From positions 1 through 53,527 of the forward strand of contig JAQGNH010000287.1 in assembly GCA_028291945.1 (NCBI GenBank): 53,527 nt of DNA, written 5' to 3'. Below the pieces are notes generated by a model. It searched no databases. It had not been told where the DNA came from and saw nothing but the letters and a program-made list of their open reading frames with translations. A program made the translations under genes and the position numbers. The stretch comes from Betaproteobacteria bacterium (lineage in GTDB: Bacteria > Pseudomonadota > Gammaproteobacteria > Burkholderiales > SG8-41). This document shows positions 7,630-16,695 of this stretch, piece by piece. How positions within the stretch are numbered: position 1 is the stretch's first letter; each line of letters starts with the position of its first letter.

Positions 7630-10600
7630 GTGAAAATGCGTGTAAGTAGCGGGCGGTGTGGACATCACCGCAGCGCGCTGCACGACCGTGCCATCTGTGA
7701 GCTGATTTGGTGCGCACGTATAGCGCGTGTTACCCTTTTGAGCCTGCACTCCAACGCCATTCCCGATAAGAATTCCTTGGGCGTCAATAACGTTTCCTCT
7801 TCGCTCGCGCGCCATCGAAAGCTCGCGGCTCATCTCGCGCGCAGTGGCCGCTGCGCTATTGCGCTTGCGGCGCTTGCCGCCGGCACCGGGCTGTTCGGCT
7901 GGGTCTTGGGAATAGACGCGCTCGCGACCTTCGTTCCCGGTTGGCCCCGTGTGCGCCCAGCGACTGCGGTAGGCGTGCTCGGCGCAGCTGGCGCGTTCGC
8001 GTTGCTCCTGTGGGGACGCGTTCGCGTGGGCCACCTGGTCCTTGCTGCACTCGCCACCGCGGTTCTGGGGGCCATGCTCCTCCCGGGCGCCGTGCGCCTT
8101 CCGGGAGGTGAGCTCCCGGTTTATCCCGGAAGCGTCCTGTTACTCGTACTCGCCGCAATCGCACTGGTAAATGCACGCGAAGAGAAGGCGCCCGCAGCCC
8201 GGCTGCTCGCCGGCGCCGCCGCGACCTTGCTGTCGATCGCCGTAATCGGTATTGGCTTCCGGATGCTGCTGGCATTACCACCGCTGGTCGAAATCTCGAT
8301 GGCCGGCCTGGTTTCGTTGCTGTGTCTGGCGTATGCGGTGGTTGCGGTGCGCCCCGATCCATTGCTCCTGCAAACCCTGACGAGCAGCCGCCCGGGTGCG
8401 GTCATGACGCGGCGGCTGTTGCCTTCCGCGCTCCTGCTGCCGCTCCTCATCGGGGCACTCGAGGTTGCGGGGGAGGGAAGGGGATACGTCGACAGCGCGG
8501 TCGGATCAGTGCTGCAGACGATCGTCACGGTGTTTGCATTGGGTGCGCTCGTTGTGTGGGGCGCGCGCAGGCTCGACCGACTGGATGGACAACGTACGGC
8601 AGCCGAGCAGCAGGCGAATGCGCAGCGCGAGTGGCTGCAGGTCACGATCAAGAGCTGCAGTGAAGCGGTCGTGTCGACAGACCCGGACGGGGTAGTGCGG
8701 CTGGTAAACCCCGCAGCGGAAGCTCTCATCGGCCGCGCTTCGGGCGAGCTCATCGGCAAATCTGTGAGCGAAGCGTTCCCTCTGACAGACGGTGCAGACA
8801 CCATCGAGCACCCCCTGCTATCGGTGCTGCGCGGAGCCGAGCATTCGGAGGGTCACCGTGAGCTGAAGCTCGTGCAAGGGTTGAGCGAACGGTATGTGGA
8901 GGTGAGCGTTGCACCTATCAATACGGATCAGCACGAGCTGCTTGGGGGCGTAATGGTCCTCCGCGACGTGAGCGTGCGACACCAGAATGAGCAGGCGCTG
9001 CGGCGTGCGTATGCTGAGCTGGATCGGCGTGTCGCGGAACGCACTGCAGCGCTGGAGCGCGCAAACGCAGCGTTGCACGAGAGTCTCGCACTACTGCGGG
9101 GTGTCACGGAAAGCACACCTGATCTGATCATCGTTAAAGACGGCGCCGGCCGGGTCGTGATGGCTAATCCGGCGCAGGTAAAGGCCGTAGGGAGATCCGA
9201 ATCCGAGATCCTCGGCCACACCGAGCGCGATTTCATGAACGACAGCGACCTTGCGGCGCGGATTATTGAAAACGATCGCCGCGTGATGTCCTCCGGTCGC
9301 GTGGAACGCGTCGAGGAACTCATACCGACTCCGGAAGGGCCACGAACTTATCTGGCCACCAAATCGCCCCTGCGCGACGTGCGCGGAAATGTAATCGGAG
9401 TGATCGGCGTTGCGACTGATATCTCCGAGCGAAAGCGCATGGAAAACGAGCTGCGCGAAGCTCAACGCTTCACTCAGGGGCTCGTGGAAACTGCGCCGAT
9501 CGTGCTTTATCTGTACGATCACGTGCAGCAGCGCATCGCCTATGCCAGCGGCATGGGCCTTCAGGCGCTGGGTTACACGTCGGCCGAGCTGATGGCGCAG
9601 GATCGCCAAAGCCTCGAGAAGCTGGTGCATCCGGATGATTTGCGGGACCTGATTGAGCATCTGCGACAAGAGCGGCAAAACGACGGCCAGCTCCTGGAAT
9701 TCGAGTTCCGGTGTCTTACCCGCACGGGAGAGTGGCGCTGGATGCATGGGCGCGAGAGGCCTTTTGAGCCGGGTGTGAATAACCGGCTGCTGCTCGGTGT
9801 GACGATCGACATCACTGAGCGCAAGACCGCCGAGCTGGAACGCGAAAGGCTGATGGCGACCGAGCAGCGTCTGCGACTCGAAGCCGAACGTGCAAACCGT
9901 GCCAAGGACGAGTTTCTCGCCATCGTGTCACACGAGCTGCGCTCGCCTTTGAATGCGCTGAGGGGCTGGGGCTTCCTGCTCGGAAGCGCAAAGGCGCCCG
10001 ATGCGTCTTTGATCGAGCGCGCCACGCAGGCGATCAAGCGCAACGTCGATCATCAGGCGCGTTTGATCGACGACTTGCTCGACACTTCGCGGATCATGAG
10101 CGGTAAGCTCAATATCGAGCGCCGTCCCGTGAATCTCGTGGAGGTGGTGCAGGCAGCGCTCGACGTCGTGCGAGCGTCTGCTGCTGCGAAGCGCATCAAC
10201 CTCGAGTTCAACGCGGACCGGCCGGCCGTCGCACTCGAGGGCGACGCGGCCCGCCTGAACCAGATTGCAGTCAACCTGCTGTCGAACGCAGTCAAATTCA
10301 CGCCCGAGGGGGGCGAGGTCAAAGTGGGTCTGGAACTCGCCGGGAGCGTGGCGCGCTTTTGTGTGACCGACACCGGTGCTGGCATCGACGCCGAGTTTCT
10401 CCCCCGGGTCTTCGACCGTTTTTCTCAGGCCGACACATCGACAACGCGGCGCCATGGGGGCTTGGGAATAGGCCTCGCGCTCGTTCGCAATCTCACTGAG
10501 CTTCACGGCGGGCGAGTCACTGCATCCAGTGAGGGGATCGGCAAGGGTGCGACATTCATTGTAGAGCTGCCCTTACCTGAACCCGATCAACGGGGGTCGG

Positions 10601-11061
10601 ACTCAAAAACCGGCCCGGATGCCCAGTCGACTACGATAAGCGGCCTTGCGGGTGTACGCATCAGCATGCTTGATGATGATCCCGATGCCCGGGACGTCAT
10701 CAGCCTCACGCTCAGGCAGGCGGGGGCGGACGTATGCACCGTCACAACGGGCGCGGAGCTTCTCGCCCTGCTGGATAAACTCTTACCAGCGGCGCGTCCG
10801 GACGTACTTCTTATGGATCTCGCGATGCCTGATGAAGACGGCTTTACAGTGCTCGCGCGCATCAGGGCGCTCGAAACGCACAAAGGTACGGCAGTCGGCG
10901 CTTCGATCCCGGCCATTGCCGTCACGGCGTTCACCGAAGTCAGCCGCGCCCGAGTCATCGAGCAAGGTTTCGCCGATCACGTGAGCAAGCCTATCGACCC
11001 GGCGACTCTCATCGCGAGCATTCGCCGGGCAATGAACGCGCGCGAACGGGCGGAAATCTGA
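7630..11061 (+). CDS. Membrane hybrid histidine kinase with PAS domains and receiver
   Basis: Up to 1143 aa. After an uncertain N-terminus there is a hydrophobic region of roughly seven or eight helices (about 70-310), then PAS domains near 335-450, 495-610 and 620-735. A HisKA domain follows with phospho-acceptor His768 (IVSHELRSPLNAL), a HATPase domain with N-box NLLSNAVKFTPEGG and G-box DTGAGID, and a C-terminal receiver with Asp1063 (LLMDLAMPDEDGF). It autophosphorylates at the inner membrane and relays phosphate to its own receiver. The first 50 residues of the open frame look unlike protein. A TTG at 7777 is an alternative start. There is no output domain and no adjacent regulator. Confidence 0.93.
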   Translation: MKMRVSSGRCGHHRSALHDRAICELIWCARIARVTLLSLHSNAIPDKNSLGVNNVSSSLARHRKLAAHLARSGRCAIALAALAAGTGLFGWVLGIDALATFVPGWPRVRPATAVGVLGAAGAFALLLWGRVRVGHLVLAALATAVLGAMLLPGAVRLPGGELPVYPGSVLLLVLAAIALVNAREEKAPAARLLAGAAATLLSIAVIGIGFRMLLALPPLVEISMAGLVSLLCLAYAVVAVRPDPLLLQTLTSSRPGAVMTRRLLPSALLLPLLIGALEVAGEGRGYVDSAVGSVLQTIVTVFALGALVVWGARRLDRLDGQRTAAEQQANAQREWLQVTIKSCSEAVVSTDPDGVVRLVNPAAEALIGRASGELIGKSVSEAFPLTDGADTIEHPLLSVLRGAEHSEGHRELKLVQGLSERYVEVSVAPINTDQHELLGGVMVLRDVSVRHQNEQALRRAYAELDRRVAERTAALERANAALHESLALLRGVTESTPDLIIVKDGAGRVVMANPAQVKAVGRSESEILGHTERDFMNDSDLAARIIENDRRVMSSGRVERVEELIPTPEGPRTYLATKSPLRDVRGNVIGVIGVATDISERKRMENELREAQRFTQGLVETAPIVLYLYDHVQQRIAYASGMGLQALGYTSAELMAQDRQSLEKLVHPDDLRDLIEHLRQERQNDGQLLEFEFRCLTRTGEWRWMHGRERPFEPGVNNRLLLGVTIDITERKTAELERERLMATEQRLRLEAERANRAKDEFLAIVSHELRSPLNALRGWGFLLGSAKAPDASLIERATQAIKRNVDHQARLIDDLLDTSRIMSGKLNIERRPVNLVEVVQAALDVVRASAAAKRINLEFNADRPAVALEGDAARLNQIAVNLLSNAVKFTPEGGEVKVGLELAGSVARFCVTDTGAGIDAEFLPRVFDRFSQADTSTTRRHGGLGIGLALVRNLTELHGGRVTASSEGIGKGATFIVELPLPEPDQRGSDSKTGPDAQSTTISGLAGVRISMLDDDPDARDVISLTLRQAGADVCTVTTGAELLALLDKLLPAARPDVLLMDLAMPDEDGFTVLARIRALETHKGTAVGASIPAIAVTAFTEVSRARVIEQGFADHVSKPIDPATLIASIRRAMNARERAEI

Positions 11062-11159
11062 GTCCTGTGGCATAGCTATTGCCCTTACGTGCTAGGCGGC
11101 CTTCGAGCCGCCCGCGTTGATCATTTGCTGAAAGTTGTGGATGGTCCAAGCGGCCTATA
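11062..11159 (+). other. Intergenic segment with a small GC hairpin
   Basis: GGCGGC at 11095-11100 can pair with GCCGCC at 11107-11112 around a six-base loop, 34 bases after the kinase stop. No T-run follows, so it is only a weak terminator candidate. Nothing else is recognisable here. Confidence 0.3.
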
Positions 11160-11461
11160 CATCGTTTATCGATCGCAGTAGTGATGTGCCTGTCGGGTTG
11201 GGTGCACGCTGCAACCGACGCAGCCACCAAAGCGGATTCTGCGCGCAAGAAGCCACTGCACCGGTGTGATCAGCTGAATGGGAAGGCCGAGCTCGACTGA
11301 CTCAGAAAGCGCGCGAAGGCATCGTCGAGACGCGTCAGAAGCGCGAAAATACGAACATGGAAGTCCAAAGCGGCAAATTGGCGTCAGCGCCCGATGCCGC
11401 TCAACAGACCAAGTACACGGAATGGAGGCGCCCCGGCGAGGGTGCGAGGCGCGACCTTTAA
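11160..11461 (+). pseudogene. Possible frameshifted small secreted protein
   Basis: Two consecutive plus-strand frames look like one protein. From about 11160 the frame reads a signal-peptide-like RLSIAVVMCLSGWVHAATD, then ARKKPLHRCDQLNGKAELD, and stops at 11298-11300. In the next frame, with no stop until 11459, it continues TQKAREGIVETRQKREN and ends in GEGARRDL. Short exported proteins with a Cys-containing 'RCDQL...' block and a following 'CL..A.E...TR..RE' helix occur in betaproteobacteria, from memory. No good start codon precedes the signal-like segment. Its TAA overlaps the stop of the convergent ABC gene. It could instead be chance coding. Confidence 0.35.
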
Positions 11462-13245
11462 GCCGCCCGAACTCCGGAATCGGCAAACGTGGAGCGCTGC
11501 CATAGTTCCCTGAACAGCGACTGGCGCTCGAGGAGGTCAGGCACGCTGCCGCTATCGACGACACGGCCCGCTTCCATCAACACCACCGTGTCGAAACGGG
11601 ACAGTAGATTCAGGCGGTGCACGGCGGCAACGATGCACGCCTTCGGCGCGGCCTGTCTGAGCTCGGTGAAAACGCGAGCCTCGGTCACCGAATCGAGGCT
11701 GCTCGTCGGCTCGTCCAGCAGCAGTACCGAGCTCTCTTGCGCTGCGAGTATCCCGCGGGCGAGCGCCATGCGCTGCTTCTGCCCCCCCGAGAGATTGAGG
11801 CCGCGCTCGCTGATGAGCGTCTCGAGTCCCAGCGGTAGCGAAGCAACGACTGAATCAAATCCGGAAATTCGAAGCGCATTCGTAACGACCTCGGCGGAAT
11901 AGTCGGCGCCGAACGTAATGTTGTCGAGTATCGTGCCTTCGAATACTTCGGCATCCTGGGGAACCAGCGTGGCGAGTGATCCGAGGCCGCGCAGTCCGAC
12001 AAGAACTGTGCCGTCGACAGTGAAGCGCCCTCTATCGGCGTCGTATAGCCCGGCGATGACTCGCATGAGGCTGGTTTTTCCGGACCCGCTGGGACCTACC
12101 AGCGCGATGGCTTTTCCACGTTCCAGCGTCAGCGATACACCGTGAAGGAGCGGCGTATCTCGGCGCCTGCGTGAATACGTGAACTCAAGACCTTCGATCT
12201 GGATGTTGCGCCAGTCGTCCGGCACGCCGCCTTGAGGCACCAGCCGGTCGGCTGCATTCCAAATCGGATCCGCGCTAGAGTAATCGACCTGCATCCGGGT
12301 GAAATTCTGGTAGTGCATCGCCAATGAGCTGATGACGCCCGTCGCTTGATTGGCGTACTGATAGACCATGAACACGTTGCCGAGAAGCACCGTGCCGTTG
12401 TGTTGTTGCGCGCTCCAGGCATACGCAGCGACCAGACCCCAGGTGAGACAGGCGGTGAGCAGGTCTACCGCACACCATTTCGTCTCGTTGATCAGGATAT
12501 TGCGTCGCAGCGGCTTGAATACCGCTGTGAGGCGAGAGCTCAGGAGCGCGCGCGTCCCTTTCTGCAGGCGCAAGGTGATGACCGTCGAGATATTGCCGAC
12601 CGCGTCCACGAGCGCAGAGGAATAGCGTCGCTCCGCTTCGTTCTGAGTGCGCACCAGCGTCATGAGTACCTTGTCGAAGCGCACGATGACGAACCCAACC
12701 AGGAGAAAGCCCGCCAGTGCGAGGCTGCCGGTCGCGTTAGAGAGCAGCCACAGCGCGACGATGGGACCGATAAGATTCACCAGGTTCTGCAGATAGATGA
12801 ACTGGCTGCCGGCGAAGTCGGAAAGCGCGAGCGTCGTTTTCTGGATGCGGTGTAATGTTTCGCCCGAATGGTGAGCTTCGTGCCACGCGAGAGGCAGTTC
12901 TGAAATGCGTTTGTAGAGTCGATCGGCCAGATGCTGGCGGACGCGCACCGCGATTGACCGCTCGATGACGCGTCCCGGACCGTGCATCATCCATGAGACC
13001 ACAGTCGCGAGCAGAATCAGCATTATCAGCACTGCGGCATCGCGCGTGCTACCTGCGCCCGAGAGTTGAATTGCGTTGATCGCCTGGGCCGTGAGCCAGG
13101 GAATCGTCAGTCTAGTGAGCTGAGACCCGATGAGGAGTGTGCTGGATCCTACAACCTGGATGCGGGCGCCGTCGGCATGTTGCCAGAAAGCGCCATAGAG
13201 GCCGAGCAAACCAGGTGTCTCGGCAAGCGATGTATTTCTACTCAT
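11458..13245 (-). CDS. ABC transporter, fused permease and ATP-binding (exporter type)
   Basis: 595 aa half-transporter. An N-terminal six-helix transmembrane domain (about 25-330) is followed by an ATPase domain with Walker A GPSGSGKTS (Lys390), signature LSGGQKQR, Walker B VLLLDEPTSSLD and H-loop His in AAVHRL. The architecture is that of type IV exporters (lipid A, drug or peptide exporters of the MsbA class), which work as dimers in the inner membrane. The substrate cannot be read from the sequence. The upstream minus-strand gene at 13315 may share its transcript. The C-terminus meets the possible pseudogene on the other strand. Confidence 0.93.
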   Translation of the reverse strand: MSRNTSLAETPGLLGLYGAFWQHADGARIQVVGSSTLLIGSQLTRLTIPWLTAQAINAIQLSGAGSTRDAAVLIMLILLATVVSWMMHGPGRVIERSIAVRVRQHLADRLYKRISELPLAWHEAHHSGETLHRIQKTTLALSDFAGSQFIYLQNLVNLIGPIVALWLLSNATGSLALAGFLLVGFVIVRFDKVLMTLVRTQNEAERRYSSALVDAVGNISTVITLRLQKGTRALLSSRLTAVFKPLRRNILINETKWCAVDLLTACLTWGLVAAYAWSAQQHNGTVLLGNVFMVYQYANQATGVISSLAMHYQNFTRMQVDYSSADPIWNAADRLVPQGGVPDDWRNIQIEGLEFTYSRRRRDTPLLHGVSLTLERGKAIALVGPSGSGKTSLMRVIAGLYDADRGRFTVDGTVLVGLRGLGSLATLVPQDAEVFEGTILDNITFGADYSAEVVTNALRISGFDSVVASLPLGLETLISERGLNLSGGQKQRMALARGILAAQESSVLLLDEPTSSLDSVTEARVFTELRQAAPKACIVAAVHRLNLLSRFDTVVLMEAGRVVDSGSVPDLLERQSLFRELWQRSTFADSGVRAA

Positions 13246-13314
13246 ATCTCGATGCGTAAACGGGCGCCCGCGGACAGCTTTTTTGCGGCGCCTTCGGTGA
13301 TTGTTTCTGCGGTA

Positions 13315-13779
13315 CTACGCTCCAGGCCTGCGCAAAGACACCACCGTGGAATCCACACCGCCATTTGTTGTGCTCATATCATCCGAACGGCGAGTGCTGT
13401 CCTCGCCTACGGTCTCTAATTCTGGTGCTGCAGATGCGGACTTCTTCTCCTGCTTCTGGAAGAGCCCGGGCACATGTGAGAACGACAGGGGGGTGAGCTT
13501 TGCAGGCGGCAGCCATTCTTTGTATCCCTGCGATTTTGCGCCGCTCAGACAGTCGCAGTAGCTTGCGTATGAGGCGCTGGATTGTGCGAGGATGCCCTTA
13601 GACATTGACGTCTTCTGCCACCGCCAGCGTAAGTCCGGGCCGCGGTGGAACACCCACTTCACCGCTGTCTCGTCGCTGCTTCCGCGTAGCATCTCGAAGC
13701 TGTTCGTGCCCGCGTCTTGACCTCTCTTACGTTGGCGCTGCGCGCGCCCCTCACGTCGCCCTTTTATTTTTTCAGACAT
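13315..13779 (-). CDS. Hypothetical protein with W-x-F / W-x-W / Cys domain
   Basis: 154 aa. The N-terminal 35 residues are basic. Residues about 41-90 contain a compact pattern: VKWVFHRGPDLRWRWQK, then a Ser/Tyr run, then YCDCLSGAKSQGYKEW. The C-terminus is polar with several Ser, Thr and Lys. The same spacing of WxF, WxW, a Cys and a final Ala/Gly stretch recurs in two other short frames of this window (near 24.4 and 34.0 kb), which supports it as a real, if unnamed, small domain. AGGGGTGAG precedes the ATG. It lies 69 bases upstream of the ABC gene. No function is assigned. Confidence 0.6.
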   Translation of the reverse strand: MSEKIKGRREGRAQRQRKRGQDAGTNSFEMLRGSSDETAVKWVFHRGPDLRWRWQKTSMSKGILAQSSASYASYCDCLSGAKSQGYKEWLPPAKLTPLSFSHVPGLFQKQEKKSASAAPELETVGEDSTRRSDDMSTTNGGVDSTVVSLRRPGA

Positions 13780-14022
13780 CGTCTCACCCCTGAGAACGTA
13801 GTCGCAGTTAAAGCACTGGTAGAGCCATCTCCGCTAGACCACTGCTATCAAACCAATTTTTATTGTGCAACGGTCGAGAGCATAGCATGCGGGATGCGCG
13901 ACGCAACGTGCGGATGTTACGGTTGTCGCATTTTCGCAACGGTCTGCTATGCCGTCGCGATTTGGAGATCAGCTCGGGCTCGGCAGCTGCGCGATGCTTG
14001 TCGCTCGGAGGCCTGCGCTGGA

Positions 14023-14097
14023 TGGTGGGCGGTACTGGGATCGAACCAGTGGCTTCCACCGTGTGAAGGTGGCACTCTACCGCTGAGTTAACCGCCC
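14023..14097 (-). tRNA. tRNA-Val (anticodon CAC)
   Basis: On the minus strand the acceptor GGGCGGT (from 14097) pairs with ACCGCCC, followed by discriminator A and an encoded CCA (14025-14023). The anticodon loop TTCACAC sits between CCACC and GGTGG, giving anticodon CAC for GUG valine codons. The T-loop is GTTCGATCC. All arms fold with normal lengths (75 nt). Confidence 0.95.
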
Positions 14098-14121
14098 ACG
14101 TGAGGAGTGAGAAGCGGTTGA

Positions 14122-14165
14122 ATTTTAGCAGGATTTGTCGAACGTACTTCAAGCTTGGCTATAAT
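14122..14165. promoter_or_regulatory. Divergent promoter region between tRNA-Val and dadA
   Basis: On the minus strand TAAAAT (complement of 14122-14127) lies 25 bases before the tRNA 5' end, with TTGAAG (complement of 14147-14152) 19 bases further up. On the plus strand TATAAT at 14160-14165 lies only 14 bases before the DadA start, implying a very short leader. The -35 elements are weak in both directions. Confidence 0.45.
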
Positions 14166-14179
14166 TTGCGCGCCCTTTC

Positions 14180-15418
14180 ATGACTAAAAAAATCACCGTC
14201 GTCGGCGCTGGTATCGTCGGCGTTGCTACCGCTGCCTACCTCAGACGCGATGGCCACGAGGTCACCGTCGTCGACATGAGGCCGCCGGGCGAATATTGCT
14301 CTTTCGGCAACGCCGGCATTTTGAGCCCGGGATCGTGCGTCCCCCTCGCCACACCGGGCATCCACTGGAAAGTGCCCGGGTATCTCGCGGATCCGCTGGG
14401 CCCACTGACGATACGCTGGAGCTACCTGCCGAAAGCCGCGCCCTGGCTGCTGCGTTTCGTGGCGGCGTCTACCCCACAGCGCGTGGAACGCATTGCGGAT
14501 GCACTCAGACCGCTGCTGAAGCAGACGTTCGAGGCGTATCAGCCGCTCGTCAAGAATGCGGGCGTCAGCGATCTGATCCGTCAGACTGGCTATGCCGTGG
14601 CCTATGAGAAGCGTGCGTCGTACGCAGGCGACGCCCTCGCATGGAAACTTCGGCGCGATCGTGGCGTGATCGTTGAAGAGCTCGATGGTGCGGAGCTCAA
14701 GAAACGGGTCCCGCAGTTGACGGGTCGCTATGAAGTCGGCCTGTTCCTGCCGGAGCAGGGCTTCGTTGCAAACCCTGAGCGTTTGACGAAATCACTGGCG
14801 GCGCAATTGCAGCGTGATGGCGGAGTCGTTTTGCAGGGTGAAGTGCGCGATATCGAAGTAGGCCCGAACGGCCCGCGCGCACTGGTTGTGGACGGCGCGA
14901 AAATTCCCATTGAGACGCTCGTGATCTGCGCCGGGTCACATTCGAACGAGCTGACCGCGAAGCTAGGCGATCGTGTGCCGCTCGAGGCCGAGCGCGGCTA
15001 TCACGTGACGTACTCCGATCCGCGGCTCTCGTTGCCCATGCCCGTGTTCATGCCGGAATACAAGTTCTTCATCACGCCGATGGAGATGGGTTTGCGAATA
15101 GCAGGCCAGAGCGAGTTCGCCGGCATCCATGCGCAACCCGATTACAGCCGAGCTGACATTCTGGCGCAGCACATGCAGCGCGTTTTTCCCGGGATCAGCA
15201 CGGCGGATGCGACGCAATGGATGGGGCGGCGCCCCTCCATGCCCGATTCGCTGCCGGTGATCGGACGCGCAACGCGTTACGCCAACACGTATTACGCATT
15301 CGGCCACGGGCATGTTGGTCTGTGCAGCGGTGCACCGACCGGCCGCATCGTCGCAGACCTGGTTGCGGGGCGGCAACCATCCATCGATATCACGCCCTAT
15401 CGCGCTGATCGCTTTTGA
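14180..15418 (+). CDS. dadA: FAD-dependent D-amino-acid dehydrogenase
   Basis: 412 aa, full length for the DadA/DAO family. It oxidises D-amino acids to 2-oxo acids and passes electrons to the respiratory chain. The N-terminal Rossmann motif VVGAGIVGVATAAYLRRDG and acidic residue in VTVVDM bind FAD. FGNAGILSPGSCVPLATPG is the typical DadA block, and near the C-terminus MGRRPSMPDSLPVIG and GHGHVGLCSGAPTGR close the FAD site. There is almost no leader after a TATAAT box. Its 3' end is seven bases from the convergent oxidoreductase gene. The true substrate could be another imino or amino acid such as hydroxyproline. Confidence 0.92.
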   Translation: MTKKITVVGAGIVGVATAAYLRRDGHEVTVVDMRPPGEYCSFGNAGILSPGSCVPLATPGIHWKVPGYLADPLGPLTIRWSYLPKAAPWLLRFVAASTPQRVERIADALRPLLKQTFEAYQPLVKNAGVSDLIRQTGYAVAYEKRASYAGDALAWKLRRDRGVIVEELDGAELKKRVPQLTGRYEVGLFLPEQGFVANPERLTKSLAAQLQRDGGVVLQGEVRDIEVGPNGPRALVVDGAKIPIETLVICAGSHSNELTAKLGDRVPLEAERGYHVTYSDPRLSLPMPVFMPEYKFFITPMEMGLRIAGQSEFAGIHAQPDYSRADILAQHMQRVFPGISTADATQWMGRRPSMPDSLPVIGRATRYANTYYAFGHGHVGLCSGAPTGRIVADLVAGRQPSIDITPYRADRF

Positions 15419-15425
15419 CCGCCCC

Positions 15426-16664
15426 TCATTTGCGAGGAGCGGCCTTCTTCCGGCCCGGCCGCGGCGCGACTCGCCCCCGCGCTTTTTTGACTGAACTGCG
15501 AACTCGTTTTTTGGCGGGAGCCGAACCGCGACTTTGCTTCGCCTTTTTAATCGATTTGCTGACGACCTTGATGGCCCTCTTCAGCGATCGTGTCGCCTTT
15601 GCGGCTACGCGCCGTGTGCGGTTTGCGATCGTGTGCTTGCGTTCGCCCGTCGCCGTTCCGACAGTGATCGTGCGGCTGCTTTTCGCGGAAGCGAGTATGG
15701 CTTCCAGCACTGCGACGCCGTGTGCCTCGTCGCCACCGGCTACGGCAAGCGGGCGCTGCGAGCGAACAGCGTCCGCGAAATGCTCGAGCTCCGCGCGCTC
15801 GGTGCTGATTTCCGGAAATGAGATGAGCTGCGGCTTCTGGTGAGCGTGCAGGTTTTGCGGGTCGACAGAGCAGACCCTCATCTGCCAGGTCGTCAGGTGC
15901 TCGACGTCGCCGACTTCAACCCAGCCCCTGGATCCAAACACTTGCATGCGCCACGTCTCGGCAGTCGCAATCATCGTCCCGAGATAACCCGTCGGCCCGT
16001 TTTTGAACTTGAAAAGCATCGACGTCGTATCATCGATCCCATAGTCGAGCGCGCGTCGATAGCTTTGCGCGTGGACGGTTTCCACGTGGCCTGCCAAATA
16101 GATCATCGCATCGACGACGTGCACGCCGCGGCCTGTCATTCCACCAGCGGGACCTTCGTCCCGCTGCTGGCGCCAGTGATCCTTGCTGAATCGATAAACA
16201 CTCGGCCCACAGAAGTTACCTTCGATGTGCAGCAGCTTTCCAAGGCGGCCGTCCTCGAGCATTCTGCGGATTTCCTGCAGCGCCGGTTGAAAACGCCAGT
16301 TGTACCCGACGCCGACCGTTACCTTGTTCTCAGCCGCGGCGTGCACCGCCTGCGCGGCGCTACGTGATGTCAACGTGAAGGGCTTTTCCGTGAACACTGG
16401 CTTGCCGGCCCTGACGGACGCAATGATCTGCTCCGCGTGTACCGTGTGCGGCGTCGCGAGCACGATCGCATCGATGCCTGGATCCGTGAGCACGATATCG
16501 AGGTCCGAGTGCAATGCAATCCCTTTTTCGTTCGCATAGGCGCGCGCTTTTTCCGGATGGCGCAGTACACCGGCGACGAACCGTATCTTGTCGCTTTTGC
16601 CTTGTACGCTGTTCACCAGATTCTGACCCCACCGGCCCAGACCGACGATTGCTGCATTGATCAT
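15426..16664 (-). CDS. Gfo/Idh/MocA-family oxidoreductase with histone-like basic tail
   Basis: 412 aa. The N-terminal NAD(P)-binding Rossmann motif AAIVGLGRWGQNLV and the EKPFTLT block (Glu-Lys-Pro, catalytic Lys) mark the family, whose members oxidise sugars or cyclitols. The C-terminal domain contains GYNWRFQPALQEIRRM and GGMTGRGVHVVD. The core ends near residue 336. The remaining 76 residues carry about 29 Lys/Arg with almost no acidic residues (for example KKRVRSSVKKARGR), like a histone H1 or Ku tail. The ATG at 16664 was chosen because homology starts there; the open frame continues upstream into the Bug gene. It is the last gene of the ggt-bug-bug operon. Confidence 0.9.
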   Translation of the reverse strand: MINAAIVGLGRWGQNLVNSVQGKSDKIRFVAGVLRHPEKARAYANEKGIALHSDLDIVLTDPGIDAIVLATPHTVHAEQIIASVRAGKPVFTEKPFTLTSRSAAQAVHAAAENKVTVGVGYNWRFQPALQEIRRMLEDGRLGKLLHIEGNFCGPSVYRFSKDHWRQQRDEGPAGGMTGRGVHVVDAMIYLAGHVETVHAQSYRRALDYGIDDTTSMLFKFKNGPTGYLGTMIATAETWRMQVFGSRGWVEVGDVEHLTTWQMRVCSVDPQNLHAHQKPQLISFPEISTERAELEHFADAVRSQRPLAVAGGDEAHGVAVLEAILASAKSSRTITVGTATGERKHTIANRTRRVAAKATRSLKRAIKVVSKSIKKAKQSRGSAPAKKRVRSSVKKARGRVAPRPGRKKAAPRK

Positions 16665-16695
16665 TGTTTTCGTACCCTCGTTGTTTTGATTGTCG

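Noticed and set aside
7471-8034. 187-aa minus-strand frame across the start of the hybrid kinase
   Set aside because: Its useful part is only a piece of the decayed AsmA gene; the rest mirrors the kinase coding strand.
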